The notes below the pieces were generated by a model. That model did no database searches. It worked only from the letters and a program-made list of their open reading frames with translations, and was not told where the DNA came from. A DNA stretch of 64,000 bases, from the NCBI RefSeq assembly GCF_000244915.1, contig NZ_CM001442.1:3906001-3970000 (forward strand). The letters run 5' to 3'. The stretch comes from Bradyrhizobium sp. WSM471 (GTDB taxonomy: Bacteria > Pseudomonadota > Alphaproteobacteria > Rhizobiales > Xanthobacteraceae). Shown piece after piece: positions 26,235 to 33,827 of the stretch. Made by a program: the position numbers and the translations under genes. Numbering within the stretch: position 1 is the first letter of the stretch; each line of letters begins with the position of its first letter.

Positions 26235-27383
26235 ATGTGCTGCATTTCGCAGCCCTCAGAGACACGGCAGGCGATCAGGCTGAACCGCGTCCGTTGGATC
26301 GCGGCTGCCGTGGCGTTTGCGCTCATTGTGGTACTCTCGACGACATCAGGCTTTGCGCAAAGTCCGACGCCCACGCCGACCCCGACTCCCACGCCGTCAC
26401 CGACGCCGATTCCGATGCCGACAGCGACCAATTACGACCAGTCGGCCGGCAACAGCGCGCTCAATCTCGGCTCGAATTTCCTGGAGCGGCTCGGCAACCA
26501 GGCATCTGGCGGCATCAACCGGGCGTTTCGGACCAATCCCGGCGGCGGCGGCGCATCGGCGGGCGCAGAAGATCCGCGCTACCGCACCTGGTTCGAGGGC
26601 TACGGCATCTCGGTCCGGACAGATGCGCAAGGAGACTTTGTCGGCGACAAGCGCAAGACGTTTGGCGGTGTCGCAGGCTTCGGCGCGCGGCTCGCGCCGG
26701 GTGTCAATCTCGGCTTCTCCGTCGACCAGAGCCACACCGACATCGACGTGCCGCTCGCACTTCAGTCTGCGACGCTGGACCTGACGCAACTCGGCTTCAG
26801 CGGCTCCGTCGACAAGGGCCCATGGACCTGGGCTTTCGCCCTGGTGCACGGCTTCGGCAAGGTCCGCTCGAGCCGGGATACGGGTCTGGGACTTGCGACC
26901 GCGGGTTATCGCGCCGCAGTCGACGGCGCCCTGACCGAGATCAGTTATTACTGGACCAAGGACCAAATGCGCGTCGTACCGAAGGGCGCACTGGAATATG
27001 TCCGCGCCACCAGCGTCGCGTTCCAGGAGGTTGGCGGCCTCGATCCACTCAATGTCGGCTCGACGGCGCTCTCGCGCGGGCGGGTCATGATCGGAGCCGA
27101 GATCGGGCGCTACTTCATCTTCGACCAGAAGATCCTGGACCTGTCCGCCTATGGCAAGTTCGTCGACAATTTCCATCAGAACCTGGGATCGGTGCAGGTC
27201 AGCCTCGGGACCCAGAGCATCGTCGTGCCCGGCATCGGCGAGAGCCGCTACGGCATGGATGCCGGCGCCTCGGCCTCGCTCAGCCTGACCAACACGGCGC
27301 GGCTCTACGTCAATTACGACGGCAAGTTCCGCAACGAGCTGACGTCGCACCAGGGCACGGTCGGCTTCGAACATCGGTGGTGA
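26235..27383 (+). CDS. Autotransporter-type outer membrane beta-barrel protein without passenger
   Basis: A 382-residue protein with an N-terminal signal peptide (hydrophobic IAAAVAFALIVVLSTTSGFAQ) and a low-complexity Pro-Thr spacer (PTPTPTPTPSPTPIPMPT) at about residues 45-65. The rest, about 300 residues, alternates in short beta strands. It includes YRTWFEGYGISV, a start common in autotransporter barrels, and ends VGFEHRW with a terminal aromatic residue, the BAM recognition pattern. There is no large passenger domain, so it may act as a simple porin-like barrel or expose only its spacer. The start is taken at ATG 26235; an ATG at 26193 is possible. Specific function is unknown. Confidence 0.75.
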   Translation: MCCISQPSETRQAIRLNRVRWIAAAVAFALIVVLSTTSGFAQSPTPTPTPTPTPSPTPIPMPTATNYDQSAGNSALNLGSNFLERLGNQASGGINRAFRTNPGGGGASAGAEDPRYRTWFEGYGISVRTDAQGDFVGDKRKTFGGVAGFGARLAPGVNLGFSVDQSHTDIDVPLALQSATLDLTQLGFSGSVDKGPWTWAFALVHGFGKVRSSRDTGLGLATAGYRAAVDGALTEISYYWTKDQMRVVPKGALEYVRATSVAFQEVGGLDPLNVGSTALSRGRVMIGAEIGRYFIFDQKILDLSAYGKFVDNFHQNLGSVQVSLGTQSIVVPGIGESRYGMDAGASASLSLTNTARLYVNYDGKFRNELTSHQGTVGFEHRW

Positions 27384-27462
27384 GGCGAAGCCTGCCCGCG
27401 TCGGCCCAGAGGAGGATCCGGAGAACTGCGACGCGGTTTTACGAAATGATCATGCTCGAGCT

Positions 27463-28443
27463 TTAAGTCGGCATTGCCGCGACATATCCCGTCAATCCAA
27501 AACCCTCGCGCGCGGCCGTCATCATCGGCGCCAGCGCGTTCGGGTGGATGAATTCGTCGCGGAAACAGGGATGGATCTTGGGGTCGAAGATTTTCTTCAG
27601 CCAATCGACCACGATCTTGTGGCGCTCGGAGGCGCGGAATTCCTTGTGATAGGTGAGCCAGAGATCGGCGTGGTGGCTGACGCCGAGATCGACGGCAACA
27701 AGCGGGGCGCCGAGCGCGATCGAAACCGTCGGCAGGAATCCGATGCCGGCGCCGCGCTCCACCGCATAGAGCACGCCGACCGAGGAATTGGTCTTGATCC
27801 CGACGATGCCCTCGAGCGACTCAAGTCCGAGCACGCGGGCATAAGCGCCGTCGTCGACCTGCGGGGCGCTCTGCTTGATGATGCGGTGGTTCTTCAGCTC
27901 GGCCAGGCTCGCCGGCACGCCGTAGAGGTTTTCGTACTCCTTGGACACGAAGGGATAGATGTGCAGCCGGCCGAGCTTGGCGACGATCAGATCGGGATTG
28001 GTCGGCGGCTCGAGCTGGATCGCGATATCGGATTCGAGCCGCGCGACGTCGGCCTGTTCCATCGCGCAGCGCAGGTCGACGGTGATCTTGCGATAGGTCT
28101 TCTGGAAGTCGATCAGTCGCGGCAGGATCCAGAAATTGCCGGGGCCTTCCGTCACCGCGACGCGCACGGTGCCTGACATATCGTTCGACGATCGCGAAGC
28201 ACGCCGGAACACGTTGAAGGCATGACGCTCCATGTGCGCGACGTCGGCGATCATCGCGCTGCCTTCGTCGCTGAGCGTGAGCCCGCTCTGGTCGCGCAGG
28301 AACAGCTTGCAGTCGATGCTCTCTTCGAGCCGGTCGATCCTGCGCATCAGGGTGGTGGAGGTGAGCCCGAGCTCCTCGGCGGCGTTGCGGAAACTTTTAT
28401 ATTTTGCGCAAGCTAAAAACAGTTTCAAATCGTCCCAGGACAT
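27463..28443 (-). CDS. LysR-family transcriptional regulator
   Basis: A protein of about 326 residues. It starts MSWDDLKLFLACAKYKSFRNAAEELGLTSTTLMRRIDRLEE (helix-turn-helix, residues 1-60), followed by the LysR effector-binding domain with a two-lobed periplasmic-binding fold. It is divergent from the GNAT/isochorismatase cluster and is the natural candidate to regulate it. I favour ATG 28443 (GAAGAAG upstream). ATG 28470 would add nine residues but sits within the loop of a perfect 8-bp hairpin. An inverted repeat that could be its operator lies at 28487-28502. Confidence 0.88.
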   Translation of the reverse strand: MSWDDLKLFLACAKYKSFRNAAEELGLTSTTLMRRIDRLEESIDCKLFLRDQSGLTLSDEGSAMIADVAHMERHAFNVFRRASRSSNDMSGTVRVAVTEGPGNFWILPRLIDFQKTYRKITVDLRCAMEQADVARLESDIAIQLEPPTNPDLIVAKLGRLHIYPFVSKEYENLYGVPASLAELKNHRIIKQSAPQVDDGAYARVLGLESLEGIVGIKTNSSVGVLYAVERGAGIGFLPTVSIALGAPLVAVDLGVSHHADLWLTYHKEFRASERHKIVVDWLKKIFDPKIHPCFRDEFIHPNALAPMMTAAREGFGLTGYVAAMPT

Positions 28444-28460
28444 ATCCAGGGCTTCTTCAC

Positions 28461-28482
28461 GGTGCTGCATCACCGCAGCACC
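28461..28482 (-). promoter_or_regulatory. Hairpin in the LysR gene leader
   Basis: GGTGCTGC and GCAGCACC are perfectly complementary over 8 bases around a 6-base loop. The alternative LysR start codon (28468-28470) lies at the stem/loop junction, and the favoured start is 18 bases downstream of the stem. It could control translation. Confidence 0.5.
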
Positions 28483-28486
28483 CCGG

Positions 28487-28502
28487 TGCAATAACTGTTG
28501 CA
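28487..28502. promoter_or_regulatory. Inverted repeat in the divergent LysR/GNAT promoter region
   Basis: TGCAA-TAACTG-TTGCA is a perfect 5-6-5 dyad located between the divergent LysR and GNAT-like genes, where LysR regulators normally bind. Binding is inferred from position and symmetry only. Confidence 0.5.
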
Positions 28503-28574
28503 TACGCCTGATCCCCAGCCGCTAAGCTCTTGGTCATAGCGGGGCACGAAAGCCGCAAACGATAGAGGGGTGAC

Positions 28575-29192
28575 ATGGGTATGGAAAGGGGCTCGTTTGC
28601 CGCAAGGCATGATTTCGACGCGCTGCCGCTCAGTCCGGATGTCGACGTACGTCGCGCCCAATTTTCCGAAATCGCCGCGCTTTCGCAGCTGGCGCACCGG
28701 CTGGTGCCGGGCGTTCGGATCGGGGCGACTGAGCTTGCAAAATATTTCGCCTACGATCCCGAGAGCATCCTGACTTTCAGCCGGAAGGGCAACCTCGTCG
28801 GGGGCATGGCTTTCCTGTTTCTCAACGATCGCGGGCATGATGCGCTGCTGCTCGACGAGATCTGCCTCACCGCGCCGGAGACGCGCCATCTCGCGTCCGC
28901 GAAGGAGGACGTTTCCGCCATCTACATCTGGGCGATCGCTGCGACGGGGCGCGGCGTCGCCGGTCTCGGCAAGGCCGCGGCTCATCTGAGACAGCTAAGG
29001 TTTCGCAACGCGGATTGCTATGCGCAGCCGTCAACCGTGGCCGGCCGCGACATCATGAAGGCGACAGGCTTCGAGCCTGTTCCAAGCTTCCAACCCGACC
29101 TGTGGTGCTACGAGCGGCCCTGGCATCGGCAGCCGATGCGCATGCCGGGCGCGATCATTCAAGCAAGGAGTTTTGCAGATGCACGGTACTAG
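28575..29192 (+). CDS. GNAT-like acyltransferase, unknown substrate
   Basis: A 205-residue protein I could not assign to a named family. The central part fits the GNAT fold: SILTFSRKGNLVGGMAFLFLN then DALLLDEICLTAP, followed by GRGVAGLGKAAAHLRQLRF as a possible acyl-CoA pyrophosphate-binding loop and MKATGFEPVP as the typical end of GNAT motif B. The N-terminus (VRRAQFSEIAALSQLAHRL) also starts like a GNAT. It is the first gene of the cluster divergent from the LysR regulator, has GAGGGG six bases before ATG 28575, and overlaps the next GNAT gene by 14 bases. The substrate is unknown. Confidence 0.65.
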   Translation: MGMERGSFAARHDFDALPLSPDVDVRRAQFSEIAALSQLAHRLVPGVRIGATELAKYFAYDPESILTFSRKGNLVGGMAFLFLNDRGHDALLLDEICLTAPETRHLASAKEDVSAIYIWAIAATGRGVAGLGKAAAHLRQLRFRNADCYAQPSTVAGRDIMKATGFEPVPSFQPDLWCYERPWHRQPMRMPGAIIQARSFADARY

Positions 29193-29799
29193 GATTCCGC
29201 TCGCGAAGCCCGATTCCCGCGCCATCACCATTCGCCTCGCGCGCGATCTCAGCGATCTCATGCTGGTCACCTCGATCCGCTCAGCCGTCTATCTCGCCGA
29301 GCAGGATTGCCCGTTCGATGAGGAGTTCGACGGCAACGACATGGTCGCCGCGCATTTCATCGGCTATGTCGGCAACGAGCCTGCGGGCTGTCTGCGGGTG
29401 CGGTTCTTCGGCGATTTCGCCAAGGTGGAACGGCTTGCGGTGCGGCACCAATATCGGCGCTCGCGTGTCTCGTTCAAGCTGGTACAAGCGAGCGTCGACT
29501 ATGTGAAGCGCAAGGGCTTTCGCAAGATTTACGGCCAGGCGCAGGACCGCCTGGTCGATTTCTGGGCCCATTTCGGCGCCAAGCCGCTTGGTCACAATCG
29601 CAAGATCACCTTTTCCGACTTCTCCTACACGGAAATGCTGCTGGAGATCGAACCGGGCCCGGATGCCATTACGCTGGACAGCGATCCGTACGTGATCATC
29701 CGCCCCGAGGGCGATTGGGACCGGCCGGGCGTGCTCGACGCCTCGGCAGGACGGGCCGTGACGTCGCCGCTGCGGGACGTCGCGCTCGCTGGCCGTTGA
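29179..29799 (+). CDS. GNAT-family acyltransferase with altered CoA loop
   Basis: A 206-residue protein of the GNAT fold. It has the early segment ITIRLARDLSDLMLVTSIRSAVYLAEQ, then strands NEPAGCLRVRFF and AKVERLAVRHQYRRS, a helix with LVQASVDYVKRKG, and GQAQDRLVDFWAHFGAKPL. The usual (Q/R)xxGx(G/A) acetyl-CoA loop reads QYRRSRVS without Gly. An acidic PFDEEFDGND stretch recalls the acyl-homoserine-lactone synthase/FeeM branch of the superfamily. ATG 29179 has AAGGAG nine bases upstream and overlaps the preceding gene by 14 bases. It is the second gene of the LysR-linked cluster. Function unknown. Confidence 0.75.
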   Translation: MHGTRIPLAKPDSRAITIRLARDLSDLMLVTSIRSAVYLAEQDCPFDEEFDGNDMVAAHFIGYVGNEPAGCLRVRFFGDFAKVERLAVRHQYRRSRVSFKLVQASVDYVKRKGFRKIYGQAQDRLVDFWAHFGAKPLGHNRKITFSDFSYTEMLLEIEPGPDAITLDSDPYVIIRPEGDWDRPGVLDASAGRAVTSPLRDVALAGR

Positions 29800-29824
29800 A
29801 ACTGGTGCAGCTGCGCGCAAAACC

Positions 29825-30388
29825 ATGCTGGTTTCCATCACCGACGATCCGCCGATCCTGGTCTGCGCGGATCTCCAGGTCGAATACCTGACCCCCGGAC
29901 GTCGCCACGTCATCCTCGACGGCGATGCCGCGACCGCGCGCTGCGTGGAACTGCTGACGTTCTGGCGCGACAATCTCTGGCCGGTGATGCATCTGAAGCG
30001 CATCGCGCAGGCGGCCTGGTTCAATCCGGCATCCAAGCTGACCGATTGGATCGCGGAGGCGAAGCCGCGGCCGGGAGAGATGACGTTCGAGCACCCGCTG
30101 CCGTCGGCCTATAGTTCGGCGCGTTTTGTGGACTACATGTCCAATATCCGCAATGTCCGTTGCGTGCTCGCGGGCTTTTCCCTGGACGAAACTGTCCTGG
30201 CCACCGCTATCGACGGGTTTCACCGCAGTCATCGCTACCAGGTGGTGGCCGACGCCGTCGCCTGCCGGCAGCCGGGAACTGGCGATGCCGCCGCCTACAA
30301 GCATGCGGTAGTGAATGTGATCGGGAATTTTGCTACAATCCAGTCCAGCGCCGAACTGATCAGAACCAGCGGCGCCGTTGCGGTGTAG
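29825..30388 (+). CDS. Isochorismatase-fold protein lacking the catalytic Lys and Cys
   Basis: A 187-residue protein with the cysteine-hydrolase (isochorismatase-like) alpha/beta core. Asp16 lies in LVCADLQVEYL, the usual first catalytic residue. The catalytic Lys expected four residues before the SAY/SAF motif is His90, and the nucleophilic Cys position in VLAGFSLDETVLATAI is Thr123. The hydrolase triad Asp/Lys/Cys is therefore Asp/His/Thr and the protein is probably not a normal hydrolase. It could have become a binding or regulatory protein. It starts 25 bases after the GNAT gene on the same strand and is likely co-transcribed with it. Confidence 0.75.
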   Translation: MLVSITDDPPILVCADLQVEYLTPGRRHVILDGDAATARCVELLTFWRDNLWPVMHLKRIAQAAWFNPASKLTDWIAEAKPRPGEMTFEHPLPSAYSSARFVDYMSNIRNVRCVLAGFSLDETVLATAIDGFHRSHRYQVVADAVACRQPGTGDAAAYKHAVVNVIGNFATIQSSAELIRTSGAVAV

Positions 30389-30418
30389 GCGGCCGCAATC
30401 GACGGATGGAGTGGGACA

Positions 30419-30589
30419 TTGTCACGGGGAGATCAGCTCGAGGAGCTGGCAAGCGACCTGTCGCGTGCCGCCGAGGCGGCGCGCCGTCTTGGTCTGCCCA
30501 CGACGGTGTATCTGCTCTCGATGGCGCTGGTGGAGGTGCGGGAAGCCGCCGCCGCCGACAGCGACGGGAATGACGACGGCGCGGCGTGA
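30419..30589 (+). CDS. Small hypothetical protein, TTG start
   Basis: A 56-residue ORF starting at TTG, with GGAG seven bases upstream, directly after the isochorismatase-like gene. The sequence is protein-like, with a helical amphipathic middle (DQLEELASDLSRAAEAARRLGL) and an acidic tail rich in Ala, Asp and Gly. No family is recognised. It is probably the last gene of the LysR-linked cluster. Other frames here are Arg/Gly-rich and less convincing. Confidence 0.55.
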   Translation: MSRGDQLEELASDLSRAAEAARRLGLPTTVYLLSMALVEVREAAAADSDGNDDGAA

Positions 30590-30747
30590 CAGCTGCCCGA
30601 TGTGCGGCTTTGTGCAACGCTGCTGAGCGCTTGCTGCCGACGAATTGACGTTGCAAGTTTTGCGCGGTGGCAATAGCCAAGGAGCTGGATCATCGAGTGA
30701 TGACGCTGGCCGCGCCGGCGACGTGACGCTTTCAAGGATGCCTGCAA

Positions 30748-32130
30748 ATGTCCATGCTGCCCAATTCGCAAGAGGCCCGGGATGTGGCCTACCAGCTCCA
30801 TCCTTACACCAACGCGCGCGCCCATCAGCAGGCCGGTCCCCTGGTGATCGAACGCGGCGAGGGCCCTTACGTGTTCGACGCCTCGGGCAAGCGCTATTTC
30901 GAGGCGATGGCAGGCCTGTGGAGCGTCGGGCTCGGCTTCAACGAGAAGCGGCTGGTCGAGGCTGCGCACAAGCAGATGCAGGCGCTGCCGTTCTATCACA
31001 CGTTCTCCGCCAAATCGCACGGGCCCTCGATCGATCTTGCCGAGAAGCTGGTCGCGCTCGCGCCTGTTACGATGAGCAAGGTGTTCTTCACCAATTCCGG
31101 CTCGGAGGCCAACGACACCGTTCTGAAGTTGATTGCCTATCGCTCCAACGCGCTCGGCCAGCCACAGCGCAAGAAGGTGATCAGCCGGATGCGCGCCTAT
31201 CACGGCGTCACCATCGCGTCCGCCAGCCTCACCGGCCTGCCGAACAACCACCGCTCTTTCGACTTGCCGCTCCCGAACATCCTGCACACGGGCTCACCGC
31301 ATTTCTACAAGGACGGCGCGCCCGGGGAGAGCGAGGAAGCCTTCGCAACGCGGCGAGCCGAGGAGCTCGATGCGCTGATCCAGAAGGAAGGCCCGGACAC
31401 GATCGCGGCGTTCTTCGGTGAGCCGGTGATGGGCGCAGGCGGCGTCATCGTGCCGCCGGCGACCTATTGGGACAAGATCCAGAAGGTTTTGAACAAGTAC
31501 GACATCCTGTTGGTCGCCGACGAGGTCATCTGCGGCTTCGGCCGCACCGGCAAGATGTTCGGCTGCGAAACCTACGGCATCAAGCCCGACGCGATCGTGG
31601 TCTCAAAGCAGATCACCTCGAGCTATTTTCCGCTGTCGGCCATCATGATGAACGCTCGCATGTTCGAGCCGATCGCCGATGAGAGCAACAAGATCGGCGT
31701 GCTCGGCCACGGCTTCACCGCGGGTGGCCATCCGGTCGGATCGGCGATTGCGCTGGAGAATCTGAAAATCATCGAGGAGCGGGGCCTGGTTGCGCACGCC
31801 GCCGAGCTCGGTGGCTACATGCAAGGCAAGCTGCGTGAACTCACCAGCCATCCGCTGGTCGGCGAGGTCCGCGGTGTCGGCATGATCGCTGCGATCGAAC
31901 TTGTGCTGGACAAGGCGCGCAAAACCGCGGCGGCAACGCCGGGCGCCGTCGGCGGCATGGCCAGCCGCATGCTGCAGGAACGCGGCGTGATCTCGCGCAA
32001 CATGCTCGACGCCATCGCCATCTGCCCGCCGCTGATCGTCACCAAGGCCCAGATCGACGAACTGGTCGCGGCGATTTCAGGTGTGTTGGACGACATGAAG
32101 CCGGAAGTGGCGAAGCTGACGCCGGCGTAG
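30748..32130 (+). CDS. Class III PLP-dependent aminotransferase
   Basis: A 460-residue enzyme of the omega-amino acid/putrescine:pyruvate aminotransferase group. It carries the subclass pattern FTNSGSEANDTVLKLI for PLP phosphate binding, VADEVICGFGRTGKMFG with the Asp that contacts the PLP pyridine N, and the Schiff-base Lys in VVSKQITSSYFPLSA. Near the N-terminus are YVFDASGKRYFEAMAGLW and a conserved active-site region YHTFSAKSHGP. It should transfer amino groups from a terminal amine (GABA, beta-alanine, putrescine or taurine type) to pyruvate or a keto acid; the substrate cannot be fixed here. ATG 30748 has AAGGA nine bases upstream. It may or may not belong to the preceding cluster (158-base gap). 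Confidence 0.9.
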   Translation: MSMLPNSQEARDVAYQLHPYTNARAHQQAGPLVIERGEGPYVFDASGKRYFEAMAGLWSVGLGFNEKRLVEAAHKQMQALPFYHTFSAKSHGPSIDLAEKLVALAPVTMSKVFFTNSGSEANDTVLKLIAYRSNALGQPQRKKVISRMRAYHGVTIASASLTGLPNNHRSFDLPLPNILHTGSPHFYKDGAPGESEEAFATRRAEELDALIQKEGPDTIAAFFGEPVMGAGGVIVPPATYWDKIQKVLNKYDILLVADEVICGFGRTGKMFGCETYGIKPDAIVVSKQITSSYFPLSAIMMNARMFEPIADESNKIGVLGHGFTAGGHPVGSAIALENLKIIEERGLVAHAAELGGYMQGKLRELTSHPLVGEVRGVGMIAAIELVLDKARKTAAATPGAVGGMASRMLQERGVISRNMLDAIAICPPLIVTKAQIDELVAAISGVLDDMKPEVAKLTPA

Positions 32131-32152
32131 GGGGAAGCTTTCAGCTTTCACC

Positions 32153-32240
32153 TCGTCATTGCGAGGAGCGAAGCGACGAAGCAATCCAGACTGACTCCGA
32201 GGAAAGATTCTGGATTGCTTCGCTGCGCTCGCAACGACGA
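32153..32240. repeat. Palindromic intergenic repeat (REP-like, copy 1)
   Basis: It begins CGTCATTGCGAG, includes GAAGCAATCCAGA and ends with the reverse complement TCTGGATTGCTTCGCTGCGCTCGCAACGACG in parts of at most 20 bases, forming a long hairpin. Two related copies lie at 57067-57184 and 60221-60300. It sits between the aminotransferase and rnd genes, which are convergent. Confidence 0.85.
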
Positions 32241-32264
32241 TGTGGCGAGAGCCAGGCATCGGGC

Positions 32265-33416
32265 CTATTCCGCCCGCTGAACCCCGATCACGCGGCCTTT
32301 CTCGACCGCCAGCGCCAGCTCGCCGCGCTTCAGTTTCAGGGCGGCCTCGCCGAACAGCTCGCGGCGCCAGCCGCGTAGCGCCGGCACGTCGGCCTCGTCG
32401 TCGGCCGCGATCTCCTCGAGATCGTCGACGGTCGCAATCACCTTGCTGGCGACCGCATGGCGCTCCGCGGTCATGCGCAGCAGCACCTTCAACAGCTCGA
32501 CGATCGCGGCGCCATTGTTGTTGTTGCGCGGCTTTTCCAGCTTCGGCAGCGTGGCGTGATCGCGCGCCAGCCCGCGCTCGACGGCGGCGACGATGTCGGC
32601 GCCCCATTTGGATTTCTCAAAACCCTTCGGCACCGAGCGCAGGTTTGCGAGCTTCTCGATCGTATTCGGCGCGTGGGTTGCGATGTCGCTGACGGCCTCG
32701 TCGCGCAGCACGCGGCCGCGCGGCACATCGCGGCTCTGCGCCTCCTGCTCGCGCCAGGCGGCGACCTCCATCAGGACCGCGAGGTCCTTGGGCTTGCGCA
32801 CCCGCGTCTTGAGCCGTTCCCAGGCGCGCTCGGGGTGGAAGTCGTAGGTCTTGGGCGAGGTCAGGACCTCCATCTCGATCGAGACCCATTCGCTGCGCCG
32901 GCGCTTCTTGAGGTCGGCATCGAGCGCTGCGAACACGTCGCGCAGATGCGTGACGTCGGACACGGCGTAATGCATCTGCTCCTTGGTCAGCGGCCGGCGC
33001 GACCAATCGGTGAAGCGGTGGGTTTTGTCCGGGCGGTGTCCGGTGACCTTCTCGACCAGCGCGTCGTAGGCGATGCTGTCGCCGTAGCCGAGCACCATGG
33101 CCGCGACCTGGGTGTCGAACACCGGGTGCGGAATGATGTTGGCCTGGTGCCAGATGATCTCGATGTCCTGGCGGGCGGCGTGGAAGACCTTCAGTACAGC
33201 CTCATTGGCCATCAGCTCGAAGAACGGCTTGAGGTCGATGCCCGCGGCCAGGGTGTCGATGACGATCGCTTCCTCGGCGCTGGCCATCTGCACCACGCAC
33301 AGCAGCGGGTAATAGGTGGTCTCGCGCAGGAACTCGGTATCGACGGTAATGACGGGGTGCTTGGCCAACCGGCTGCAGGCAGCCGCAAGGTCAGCGGTGG
33401 TGGTAATCAAATCCAT
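32265..33416 (-). CDS. rnd: Ribonuclease D
   Basis: A 383-residue 3'-5' exoribonuclease that trims tRNA and other RNA precursors. DEDDy motifs are seen: the Asp and Glu of VITVDTEFL, the third Asp in [12 protein letters not shown], and Tyr and Asp of [10 protein letters not shown]. An HRDC-type helical domain follows, with [20 protein letters not shown] as its recognisable core. The C-terminus is Lys-rich. ATG 33416 gives the normal N-terminus [10 protein letters not shown]. It follows a small membrane protein gene on the same strand. Confidence 0.93.
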   Translation of the reverse strand: MDLITTTADLAAACSRLAKHPVITVDTEFLRETTYYPLLCVVQMASAEEAIVIDTLAAGIDLKPFFELMANEAVLKVFHAARQDIEIIWHQANIIPHPVFDTQVAAMVLGYGDSIAYDALVEKVTGHRPDKTHRFTDWSRRPLTKEQMHYAVSDVTHLRDVFAALDADLKKRRRSEWVSIEMEVLTSPKTYDFHPERAWERLKTRVRKPKDLAVLMEVAAWREQEAQSRDVPRGRVLRDEAVSDIATHAPNTIEKLANLRSVPKGFEKSKWGADIVAAVERGLARDHATLPKLEKPRNNNNGAAIVELLKVLLRMTAERHAVASKVIATVDDLEEIAADDEADVPALRGWRRELFGEAALKLKRGELALAVEKGRVIGVQRAE

Positions 33417-33531
33417 GAACGGCCCATGACAAGTCCATCAGCCGTTCTGCCGAAAGCGCTGTGATGTCAAGGGGCTCGAAGCGAATTCGAGCCTTGCATT
33501 TGGGCCGGAATCGCATTTTCCGACGAAAATC

Positions 33532-33642
33532 CTATTCGTAGCGGACCCGCCGGGAGGGTTTGCGCGCGCAAGGCAGTGCCACCACGACCACGCACATGGC
33601 GACCAGCGCCAGCCCCAGGAACTCGAAAACCAATAGATCCAC
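33532..33642 (-). CDS. Very small membrane protein (36 residues)
   Basis: A GTG-started ORF with an excellent ribosome site (GAGGGG, spacing 7). It encodes one hydrophobic helix (about residues 3-24, LLVFEFLGLALVAMCVVVV) and a basic tail ending KPSRRVRYE, the positive-inside pattern of a single-pass protein. It lies 115 bases upstream of rnd on the same strand. It is too short for most gene finders; the overlapping longer minus-strand frame is not protein-like. Function unknown. Confidence 0.55.
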   Translation of the reverse strand: MDLLVFEFLGLALVAMCVVVVALPCARKPSRRVRYE

Positions 33643-33765
33643 GGCAAAACCCCTCAGAAACATTGCTAAACTTGTCTGGGGCGAATTGAGGGTCTGTTAA
33701 TTCTCGTGGTTACCGGCGGCGGGCCGGGCCGGATGGTGGACGCGGGGTTAACGGGGGCGACCGTC

Positions 33766-33802
33766 CAAAACGAAATCGGCGCCCCGCAGGACGGGGCGCC
33801 GA
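33766..33802 (-). terminator. Rho-independent terminator of the ugp-like operon
   Basis: A perfect 11-bp stem (TCGGCGCCCCG/CGGGGCGCCGA) with a 5-base loop, followed on the minus strand by TTTCGTTTT. It lies 25 bases beyond the stop of the binding protein gene. Confidence 0.85.
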
Positions 33803-33827
33803 CGTTCGTTTGACGTTGCAGCAGGCC

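Noticed and set aside
33438..33647. 69-residue minus-strand ORF rich in Trp
   Set aside because: A shifted frame of the more convincing 36-residue membrane protein ORF.
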